Of a stretch of DNA of 40,660 nucleotides, positions 33,962 through 40,660 are shown piece by piece. Source of the stretch: Blautia sp. BIOML-A1 (GTDB lineage Bacteria > Bacillota > Clostridia > Lachnospirales > Lachnospiraceae); contig NZ_WWVR01000031.1 in NCBI RefSeq assembly GCF_009883055.1, forward strand, positions 1-40,660, read 5' to 3'. Position 1 is the stretch's first letter. The number at the start of each line of letters is the position of its first letter. Under the pieces are notes generated by a model. It had not been told where the DNA came from and did not search any database. It saw only the letters and a list, made by a program, of their open reading frames with translations. The translations under genes were made by a program, and so were the position numbers.

Positions 33962-34759
33962 TTATACGGTAACTGCCTCAGAAGCAAAATCCCTGTGCGC
34001 TACCTGAATTCTGAAATCTTTTGATTTGTAAGGGTTGTCTCCCATTGTTACCTCTGAACATACAGTTTCGTAAGCAAGTTCTTCATAATTGTTTTCCCTG
34101 CTTAAATGTCCAAGAAAAATTGCTTTCATATTATCGTGAAGAAGCCGGCACAGAAGCCTGCCTGCATTTTCATTGGACAGATGCCCTTTTTCTCCAAGAA
34201 TCCTCTGTTTCAGATAATAGGGATATTTTCCAACCTGAAGCATCCGGATATCATGGTTTGCTTCCAGAAGGAGTGCATCCAGATTCTGAAGATTTTCGAC
34301 AATATATTCATTATAATTACCAAGGTCCGTCGCGATACCAACGGAACTTTCTCCACATTCCACGCGATAACCGACCGGCTGTGCCGCGTCATGAGGAATG
34401 GTAAAAGGATTGATGGTCAGATCCTTAACTGCGAAAGGCTCGTCCTCCTTTATCTCACGGAAAATCCCCTCCGGAAGTTTCCCAAGGGATCCACTCTTGA
34501 CCATCGCGTCTATCGTACCCTCCGTTGCATAAACCGGAATCCCGTATTTGCGTGCGATCACGCCCAGTCCCCTGATATGATCTGAGTGCTCATGCGTGAT
34601 CAGGATCCCGTCCAGATCACGGCCTGTAAGATCGATGCTGTTGAGTCCTGCCTCCATCTTCTTTCCACTGATGCCGATATCCACCAGCATGTGCGCCTGC
34701 TCGGATCCTATGTAAATGCAATTTCCACTGCTGCCGCTTGCAATACTGCAAAATCTCAT
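33962..34759 (-). CDS. MBL-fold metallohydrolase, YycJ/WalJ type
   Basis: This is a 265-residue metallo-beta-lactamase-fold hydrolase: MRFCSIASGSSGNCIYIG, metal motif THEHSDHIRG, IPHDAAQPVGY, GIATDLGNY, and LLEANHD then GHLSRENN. Bacterial members act as 5'-3' DNA exonucleases or have a role near the WalRK cell-wall system. There is no walRK here. Its start overlaps the coaE stop (ATGA), so the two are coupled. It lies just after polA-coaE, consistent with a DNA-related function. Confidence 0.9.
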   Translation of the reverse strand: MRFCSIASGSSGNCIYIGSEQAHMLVDIGISGKKMEAGLNSIDLTGRDLDGILITHEHSDHIRGLGVIARKYGIPVYATEGTIDAMVKSGSLGKLPEGIFREIKEDEPFAVKDLTINPFTIPHDAAQPVGYRVECGESSVGIATDLGNYNEYIVENLQNLDALLLEANHDIRMLQVGKYPYYLKQRILGEKGHLSNENAGRLLCRLLHDNMKAIFLGHLSRENNYEELAYETVCSEVTMGDNPYKSKDFRIQVAHRDFASEAVTV

Positions 34760-35346
34760 AATGCCCTGATCCCTTCTTCGATCTGACTCCATGTTTCCTT
34801 CAGATCTCCGTTATTTTGTATGATATAATCTGCATGTTCCCGGAAAAATTCCTCTGTTGCCTGACGTGCAATGATGTTTCCGGCCTTTTCTCTTGTGTAG
34901 CCCCGGCTGCTCATCAGACGTTCGATCCGGATTTCCCGGTCTGTATGAATATACCACACTTTGTCACAGAATGCATCATAATGATCTTCCAGAAGAAGGG
35001 CAGCCTCCACTACCATGAGCGGGCAGCCTGCTCTTTGCTGTACCTCAATCTCATCCAGAATATACCTCTTTACAGCCGGATGAATAATATCATCCAGCTT
35101 CTGCCGCATTTCTTCATGGGCAAATACTACATCAGAAACTATCTTCCGGTCAATGGTTTTATCGTTTTTTATGATTTTTTTTCCGAACAATGCGATAACC
35201 TGATCATAACAGATACCGTCCGGTTCCATGACCAGATGACCGATTTTGTCTGCCTGTAGCACACAGGCGTTGAATTCTTTCTCCAGATAATCGAGGACGG
35301 TGCTCTTACCGGCACCGACCCCTCCTGTAATTCCTATAATCTTCAT
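34756..35346 (-). CDS. coaE: Dephospho-CoA kinase
   Basis: This is a 196-residue P-loop kinase for the last step of CoA synthesis (dephospho-CoA to CoA). Walker A GGVGAGKST is at the N-terminus, the lid segment contains RLMSSRGYTREKA, and ARQATEEFFREHADYIIQNNG is typical (quoted in part: ARQATEEFF and ADYIIQNNG). The ATG follows directly on the polA stop with no gap, the common polA-coaE pair of Firmicutes. Confidence 0.96.
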   Translation of the reverse strand: MKIIGITGGVGAGKSTVLDYLEKEFNACVLQADKIGHLVMEPDGICYDQVIALFGKKIIKNDKTIDRKIVSDVVFAHEEMRQKLDDIIHPAVKRYILDEIEVQQRAGCPLMVVEAALLLEDHYDAFCDKVWYIHTDREIRIERLMSSRGYTREKAGNIIARQATEEFFREHADYIIQNNGDLKETWSQIEEGIRAL

Positions 35347-37986
35347 TTATTTTGCCTCATACCAGTTTTCGCCCTGGTGCATATCAATCTCAAGCTCCAC
35401 GGACAAATGTGCAGCACCCTTCATTTCTTCTTCCAGAATCTTTGACACAATGTCAATTTCTTCTTTTTTGGTTTCGATCAGGAGCTCATCGTGTACCTGA
35501 AGGACAAGCCTTGACTTTAATCCTTCCTGTTTCATTCTTTCGTATACACGGTTCATCGCAATCTTGATAATGTCTGCCGCACTTCCCTGGATCGGTGAGT
35601 TCATCGCCACCCTCTCTCCGAAGGAACGCTGCATGAAATTGCTGGATTTAAGTTCCGGTACCGGACGGCGGCGTCCGAGCATTGTCGATACATAGCCTTT
35701 TTCTTTCGCTGTTTTTACAAGTTCATCGAGAAATCCCTTAATCTTGGGATAGGTCTCAAAATATTTCTCGATATAGGCTGCTGCCTCTTTGCGGGTAATA
35801 CTTAAATCCTGGCTTAAGCCAAAAGAACTGATGCCGTATACAATTCCAAAGTTGACTGCCTTGGCATTTCTTCGCTGGAGCGGTGTAACCTCATCAAACG
35901 GCACATGAAAAACCTGAGAAGCCGTCAGTCGATGGATGTCCTGTGCCTCCCGATATGCCTGGATCAGTTTCTCATCTCCGGACATATGTGCAAGGACTCT
36001 CAGCTCGATCTGAGAATAATCCGCATCCAGGAACACGAATCCGTCTTCCGGCACAAAAACCTTACGGATCAGTCTTCCAAGTTCCATCCTGACCGGAATA
36101 TTCTGAAGATTCGGTTCTGTACTGCTGATCCGTCCGGTTGCCGTAATCGTCTGATTAAAGGTAGAATGAATCCTTCCGTCTGCTTCGATCACAGCACTCA
36201 GTCCATCTGCATAGGTAGATTTAAGCTTGGCAAGCTGGCGGTATTCCAGGATATTCTTGATGATCTCATACTCCGGCGCAAGCTTCTCCAGAATATCTGC
36301 TGCTGTAGAGTAACCTGTCTTTGTCTTCTTGCCGCCCGGGATTTCCATCTTTTCAAACAGGATCACACCCAGCTGTTTCGGGGAATTGATATTGAATTCC
36401 TCACCGGCCTGCTCCCAGATCAGCTTTTCCAGTTCATGAATACGGATACTCAGTTTCTCACCGTAATTCTTCAGTTCCTCGCCTCTGACACAAATTCCCC
36501 ATTTCTCCATGGAATCCAGGGTGAATACCAGCGGGAGTTCCATTTCTGTATAAACCTTCCACATTTCTGTCTCATGAAGTGCTTTTTCGATCGGCACTCT
36601 GGACGCAAGGACGGTGTACGCCACATAACAGGCATAGGTTCCCAGTCCTTCCAAAGATTTCTCCCAGGCTGTCCGGAAAGTTTCTTTGCCCAAAAGGTCT
36701 TCTCGGGTCGGAAGCAGTTTCCCGTCCAGGTATTCTTTCGCCACGTCATCAAAGGTATAGGAGGATTTCAACGGATTCAGAAGATACACTCCAATCCCCA
36801 CATCAAATAACTTCGAGGCTTCTGTAAGCTTCACATGCTTAAGGACACTCTTGACATCCATACAGCACAGTATCGTCGTCTCTGAAAGTTCCTCTAACTT
36901 ACCGCAAAGATACTCTCCTGTCACAAGTCCCTCCACCGGGATATGGTAGACCTCATTTTCCTCCAGTGCGATTCCAACTCCATAGACATTCTCTTTGTCA
37001 CAGAGCAGTTCTATGCCTGCACAGACTTTGGATGCTGCTTTCTGAAAAAGTGCCTCGGCTCCGGCCAGATCTTCACAGGTAAAAAAATCATCCGCCATGG
37101 TCTGCTCCGGCACACTTGTCACGTCAAAACGTCCCAGAAGATTCTTGAATTCCAGACGTTTACAGAGTTCATAAGCTTCCGGGGTATAGAGATTTCTGAT
37201 CCGTGCCTCCTCATAGGAGAACTCGATCGGACTCTGTGTATTGATCGTTGCCAGAGATTTACTTAAAACTGCCAGATCATAATGCTCACGAAGAGATTCT
37301 CTTGCCTTGTTTGGTTTCACTTCTTCAAGATGTTCATGGGCATTCTCAATAGAACCATACTGTACGATCAATTTGGTGGCAGTCTTCTCTCCTACCCCCG
37401 GAATTCCCGGGATATTATCTGCGGAATCCCCCATCAGAGCTTTCAATTCAATAATCTGAGGCGGTGTGACCTGATATTTCTCCAGAACCTGCTCTGCATG
37501 AAAATTCTCAATCGTCGTTTTGCCGCGGGATGTCTTGGGAAGGCGGATCATGATCCTGTCTGTCGCAAGCTGGAGAAGATCTCTGTCTCCTGAGAGGATC
37601 GTGACCTCCATGCCCTGTTTTTCACTTCGAAATGCCAGCGTACCAAGAAGGTCATCCGCTTCATAACCTGCCATGGAAACTGTCTTCACGCCCATAGAGG
37701 TGAGGACTTCTCGGATCAACGGTACCTGCTCCCGAAGTTCCACAGGCATTGGCTTTCTTGTTCCCTTATATGCTTCATACATCTTGTGCCGGAAAGTCGG
37801 CTCATGAAGATCAAATGCAACGGTCAGATACTCCGGCTTCTCCTCCTCAAGGATACGAAAAAGAATATTCAAAAATCCATAAACCGCGCCTGTATGTTTC
37901 CCCTCTGAGTTTGTCAGATCCGGAAGTCCGTAAAAAGCACGGTTCAGTATGCTGTGTCCATCTATCAACAATATTTTTTCACTCAA
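35347..37986 (-). CDS. polA: DNA polymerase I
   Basis: This is an 879-residue enzyme for Okazaki fragment processing and repair. Residues about 1-290 form the 5'-nuclease domain (LIDGHSILNRAFYG; AGYEADDLLGTLA; GDSADNIPGIPGVGEKTA). The middle exonuclease-like domain lacks the DxE metal site (it reads GIELL), so proofreading is probably lost, as in many Firmicutes. The polymerase domain is intact: motif A DADYSQIELRVLAH, motif B RRNAKAVNFGIVYG, motif C LQVHDELL. The start is TTG at 37986, nine bases after AGGAGG; a longer GTG start would overlap the upstream gene. Confidence 0.97.
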   Translation of the reverse strand: MSEKILLIDGHSILNRAFYGLPDLTNSEGKHTGAVYGFLNILFRILEEEKPEYLTVAFDLHEPTFRHKMYEAYKGTRKPMPVELREQVPLIREVLTSMGVKTVSMAGYEADDLLGTLAFRSEKQGMEVTILSGDRDLLQLATDRIMIRLPKTSRGKTTIENFHAEQVLEKYQVTPPQIIELKALMGDSADNIPGIPGVGEKTATKLIVQYGSIENAHEHLEEVKPNKARESLREHYDLAVLSKSLATINTQSPIEFSYEEARIRNLYTPEAYELCKRLEFKNLLGRFDVTSVPEQTMADDFFTCEDLAGAEALFQKAASKVCAGIELLCDKENVYGVGIALEENEVYHIPVEGLVTGEYLCGKLEELSETTILCCMDVKSVLKHVKLTEASKLFDVGIGVYLLNPLKSSYTFDDVAKEYLDGKLLPTREDLLGKETFRTAWEKSLEGLGTYACYVAYTVLASRVPIEKALHETEMWKVYTEMELPLVFTLDSMEKWGICVRGEELKNYGEKLSIRIHELEKLIWEQAGEEFNINSPKQLGVILFEKMEIPGGKKTKTGYSTAADILEKLAPEYEIIKNILEYRQLAKLKSTYADGLSAVIEADGRIHSTFNQTITATGRISSTEPNLQNIPVRMELGRLIRKVFVPEDGFVFLDADYSQIELRVLAHMSGDEKLIQAYREAQDIHRLTASQVFHVPFDEVTPLQRRNAKAVNFGIVYGISSFGLSQDLSITRKEAAAYIEKYFETYPKIKGFLDELVKTAKEKGYVSTMLGRRRPVPELKSSNFMQRSFGERVAMNSPIQGSAADIIKIAMNRVYERMKQEGLKSRLVLQVHDELLIETKKEEIDIVSKILEEEMKGAAHLSVELEIDMHQGENWYEAK

Positions 37987-38014
37987 GTTTCCTGTCCTCC
38001 TGTTATATATCCAG

Positions 38015-38356
38015 TTAACTGAATATAACCAAAATCGCAAATACACACAAGGCTATGGCAGCACACACGCATAAAAGCCCTGTCACAAAATACATAACCC
38101 GCTTCTGATGGATGTTCCTCCTGGTTCTACGGATCTCCTGCTCAAGAAGCTTCTTAAAATCGAGAACCTTTCCATCTTTATCCTCATCCAGCTGCTGCAT
38201 TGCCTCATGAACAATAAAATAAGTCTCCAGTTCGTCATAACAGGAGGGACAATGTTCTATATGATCCAGGAATCCCTCAAGTTCATTCATAGACAGGCTG
38301 TGGTCAATAAAACGTGTAACCATGCTCTCTGCTGTCCTGCAATCCATTTCCGTCAC
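38015..38356 (-). CDS. Membrane-anchored zinc-finger (anti-sigma-like) protein
   Basis: This is a small protein of about 113 residues from GTG 38356, nine bases after AGGAGG (an ATG three codons on is less well placed). The N-terminal half carries HIEHCPSC, the H-x3-C-x2-C core of the zf-HC2/anti-sigma zinc finger family, preceded by the LSMNELEGFLDHIE helix typical of that fold. A basic linker leads to one membrane helix near the C-terminus (YFVTGLLCVCAAIALCVFAI). No sigma factor gene is adjacent, so it is an orphan in this window. It precedes polA by 28 bp. Confidence 0.8.
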   Translation of the reverse strand: MTEMDCRTAESMVTRFIDHSLSMNELEGFLDHIEHCPSCYDELETYFIVHEAMQQLDEDKDGKVLDFKKLLEQEIRRTRRNIHQKRVMYFVTGLLCVCAAIALCVFAILVIFS

Positions 38357-38421
38357 TGGCTGCCACCTCCTGTTTCTGTTCTGTACCACTGATTTTGTTT
38401 CGGATTTTATTCTGTCACTGT

Positions 38422-38450
38422 AGTATAGCATAAAAAAAGACAGTTCTCAA
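38422..38450 (-). promoter_or_regulatory. Promoter of the zinc-finger/polA transcript, overlapping the ftsH terminator
   Basis: TTGAGA, 17 bases, TATACT with extended TGC. The -35 hexamer lies inside the stem-loop of the ftsH terminator, so ftsH transcription and this start may interfere. Confidence 0.7.
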
Positions 38451-38474
38451 TGAAATTTACCGGAACTGTCTTTT
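38432..38474 (-). terminator. Intrinsic terminator of ftsH
   Basis: AAAGACAGTTC pairs with GAACTGTCTTT (11 bp) around a 16-base loop, then seven T on the minus strand. Clear rho-independent form. Confidence 0.9.
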
Positions 38475-38493
38475 GGTGTGAACTCAAATGTTT

Positions 38494-40365
38494 TTATTCT
38501 TTTGCAAGGCTGACTTCCTGAGCCTCTGACGGAGTCTCGAGAATCTTCATAAACTCCTCTCCTGTAATGGTTTCATGTTCATAGAGATATTTTGCCAGTT
38601 CATGAAGCTTACCTATGTTGTCCTTAAGGATCTGAAGTGCCTTCTCATGCTGAGTACGTACAAGCTCTACCACTTTTTTATCGAGCAGTGTCTGCGTTTC
38701 AAAGGAGCAGGCAAGACTGCTGTCTCCTCCCAGATACTGATTGCTGACACTTTCCATCGCAACCATGTCAAAATCCTCACTCATGCCATAGCGTGAGATC
38801 ATTGCTCTGGCGATTTTGGTTGCCTGTTCAATATCATTGGATGCACCTGTGGTAATAGAATGGAAGATCAGTTCCTCTGCCGCACGTCCACCGGTAAAGG
38901 TAGCGATCTTGTTTTCCAGTTCTTCCTTGGACATAAGGAAATGTTCCTTCTCATCTACCTGCATGGTATATCCAAGTGCTCCTGAAGTACGCGGAATGAT
39001 CGTGATCTTGTGTACCGGTGCGGATTCTGTCTGCTTCGCCGCAACCAGCGCATGTCCGATCTCATGGTAGGAAACGATCAGCTTCTCCTTATTGGAAAGA
39101 ACACGATTCTTTTTCTGATAGCCGGCAATTACAACTTCAATGCTCTCTTCAAAATCTGCCTGGGTCGCAAATTTACGTCCATCACGAACCGCTCTCAGTG
39201 CCGCCTCATTGACAATGTTGGCAAGCTCTGCACCAGAAGCTCCGGCAGCAGCCTTGGCAATCTCATCAAATCGTACCGTATCTGCAATCTTGATCTTCTT
39301 CGCATGAACCTTGAGAATTTCCTCACGTCCCAGAAGATCAGGAAGTTCTACCGGAATTCTTCTGTCAAAACGACCCGGACGGAGAAGTGCCGGATCAAGA
39401 GAATCCGGACGGTTTGTCGCTGCAAGAATCACGACACCCTTGGATCCGTCAAAGCCATCCATCTCTGTCAGAAGCTGGTTCAGTGTCTGTTCACGCTCAT
39501 CATTGCCGCCTGTAAATCCTGCACCGTCACGCTTCTTACCAATCGTATCAATCTCATCGATAAAGACAATACACGGCGCCTTCTCATTGGCCTGCTTAAA
39601 AAGATCACGGACCTTGGCCGCACCCATACCAACAAACATCTCTACAAATTCAGATCCTGAAATAGAGAAGAACGGTACCTCAGCCTCACCTGCTACTGCC
39701 TTGGCAAGAAGAGTTTTACCTGTTCCAGGAGGGCCTACAAGAAGAGCTCCCTTCGGCATAGATGCTCCGATCTCCGTGTATTTCTGCGGATTGTGGAGAT
39801 AGTCAACGATTTCTGTCAGAAGTTCCTTGGCCTCATCTTCCCCTGCCACATCAGAAAATTTAATCCCTGTGGATGATTTGACATAAACCTTGGCATTGCT
39901 CTTTCCAAAGGACATTGCTCCTCCGGGACCACCACCCATAGATGACATCATTTTCTTGCTCAGCCAGCGTCCAATAAAGATAAAAATCACGATTGGTACA
40001 ACATAGCTAAGGATAAGCGTCATAAAAATTGACGGGCTTTCCGGAAGGACCTCATCCATTGTTACCCCTGCGTCAAGCAGACGGTTCACAAGATCAGGAT
40101 CATCCATCTTAACAGTCTTGCAGAGAACGCTGTCACCGGAAGCTTCTGTCCCTGTTTCATAATAAATGTAATTCTCTTCCACAGTGGCCTTGGTGACATT
40201 ACCCTTCTCCACATTCTCTATAAATGTAGAATAATCTGTCTTCTGTATACTTCTTTCCTGCACTGCCGGAACTACAAGCATATTCAGAAGAATGATAACG
40301 ATACCGGCAATAATGTAATAGACATACATTGGGATCTTTTCTGGTTTCTTACTGCCAAACTTCAT
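38494..40365 (-). CDS. ftsH: ATP-dependent zinc metalloprotease FtsH
   Basis: This is a 623-residue membrane AAA+ protease for quality control of membrane and regulatory proteins. Two helices (about 14-34 and 112-132) flank an extracellular segment. Walker A GPPGTGKT is at 211-218, Walker [10 protein letters not shown] follows, then the SRH region [19 protein letters not shown]. The zinc site HEIGH is at 434-438, and the third ligand region is in the helical C-terminus. All motifs are intact. GGAGG precedes the ATG by 11 bases. Confidence 0.97.
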   Translation of the reverse strand: MKFGSKKPEKIPMYVYYIIAGIVIILLNMLVVPAVQERSIQKTDYSTFIENVEKGNVTKATVEENYIYYETGTEASGDSVLCKTVKMDDPDLVNRLLDAGVTMDEVLPESPSIFMTLILSYVVPIVIFIFIGRWLSKKMMSSMGGGPGGAMSFGKSNAKVYVKSSTGIKFSDVAGEDEAKELLTEIVDYLHNPQKYTEIGASMPKGALLVGPPGTGKTLLAKAVAGEAEVPFFSISGSEFVEMFVGMGAAKVRDLFKQANEKAPCIVFIDEIDTIGKKRDGAGFTGGNDEREQTLNQLLTEMDGFDGSKGVVILAATNRPDSLDPALLRPGRFDRRIPVELPDLLGREEILKVHAKKIKIADTVRFDEIAKAAAGASGAELANIVNEAALRAVRDGRKFATQADFEESIEVVIAGYQKKNRVLSNKEKLIVSYHEIGHALVAAKQTESAPVHKITIIPRTSGALGYTMQVDEKEHFLMSKEELENKIATFTGGRAAEELIFHSITTGASNDIEQATKIARAMISRYGMSEDFDMVAMESVSNQYLGGDSSLACSFETQTLLDKKVVELVRTQHEKALQILKDNIGKLHELAKYLYEHETITGEEFMKILETPSEAQEVSLAKE

Positions 40366-40446
40366 TTAACTTCTGTCCTCCATATCTTCGAAAGCATCCG
40401 GTATCTTCAGTATTCCCGTATTCCTTCGAAATCATTTATGTTATGT

Positions 40447-40475
40447 ACCATACCATTTTTTTCACAGTTATTCAA
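40447..40475 (-). promoter_or_regulatory. Candidate ftsH promoter
   Basis: TTGAAT, 17 bases, TATGGT with an extended TGG. The leader would be about 75 nt. It includes no clear CIRCE or other heat-shock operator. Confidence 0.6.
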
Positions 40476-40582
40476 TGTTCATTGTATGAAAAATTATAAA
40501 CTTTTCATAAAACATTTTTCGACAGAAATCCTGGAAGTAAAACAATTACTCCCATGCATTCCGTGATTCTCCGAGAATTTTC

Positions 40583-40606
40583 ATAAAAAAGTGTCTTCGA
40601 CACTTC
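40583..40606 (-). terminator. Minus-strand terminator of a gene beyond the right edge
   Basis: AAGTGTC pairs with GACACTT around GAA, then a T run on the minus strand. It would end a transcript entering from the right, upstream of the ftsH promoter. Confidence 0.65.
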
Positions 40607-40608
40607 AG

Positions 40609-40652
40609 CTCCCCTGCCCCTCATTCATGAGGGGATAAGGGGTTTCTTTTTT
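40609..40652 (+). terminator. Strong plus-strand terminator-like hairpin with no visible gene
   Basis: CCCCTCA pairs with TGAGGGG around TTCA, and an outer CCCCT pairs with AGGGG, followed by TTTCTTTTTT. No plus-strand gene lies between ftsH and this site. The 295-bp stretch 40366-40660 holds only the ftsH leader and promoter and the two hairpins. Confidence 0.75.
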
Positions 40653-40660
40653 ATTTAAAA

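Noticed and set aside
35347..38046. GTG start for polA 20 codons upstream
   Set aside because: It overlaps the zinc-finger gene; the TTG at 37986 directly follows a strong ribosome site and matches where the family begins.

Overview
The window looks like chromosomal DNA from a Lachnospiraceae-type member of the Clostridia. The support is low-to-middling GC content, strong AGGAGG ribosome sites, consensus sigma-A promoters, a tryptophan T-box leader, and Firmicutes gene neighbourhoods such as plsX-rnc-smc-ftsY, yceD-rpmF next to pta-ackA, polA-coaE-yycJ, and the UPF0237/UPF0210 pair. Nearly every gene lies on the minus strand. Only tmcAL is clearly on the plus strand. No tRNA, rRNA or CRISPR array was seen.

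From left to right: (1) 1-770 holds the N-terminal part of a TnpB transposon nuclease cut by the window edge, sitting against the 3' end of a chromosomal gene. (2) 836-10380, read right to left, is a housekeeping operon: plsX, rnc, smc, ftsY, a threonine ammonia-lyase, and a cytoplasmic BMP-domain protein with a ParB-like N-terminal domain. The acpP gene often found between plsX and rnc is absent. (3) 10583-13774 holds a MATE exporter and an ABC-F ATPase under their own promoter. (4) 13877-23141 is an accessory cluster: an unknown cytosolic protein, a small secreted protein, a membrane pseudokinase, two membrane Ser/Thr kinases, a VWA protein and a second secreted protein. The three kinase-like proteins share a related extracellular module, doubled in the pseudokinase. 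In the third kinase this module is broken by a one-base frameshift. (5) 23219-28973 is a second housekeeping block: yceD-rpmF, pta-ackA, a PH-like membrane protein and divergent tmcAL. (6) 29056-32207 is an ABC importer operon of the TrpXYZ type behind a T-box leader whose specifier reads UGG (Trp). (7) 32235-38356 runs from an anti-sigma-like zinc-finger protein through polA, coaE, yycJ, an ACT-domain protein and UPF0210. (8) ftsH and its promoter close the window, followed by terminator hairpins on both strands.

In many clostridia yceD-rpmF directly precedes plsX-(acpP)-rnc-smc-ftsY. Here about 12.8 kb (kinase cluster plus MATE/ABC-F) separates the two halves, and a strong terminator follows rpmF. 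The kinase cluster therefore looks like an insertion into an old operon. It is the best candidate in the window for an undescribed system: a membrane signalling unit of paired active kinases and a pseudokinase with matched sensor domains, plus exported partners. Three copies of a small palindromic repeat, all in the same orientation, sit between minus-strand genes.
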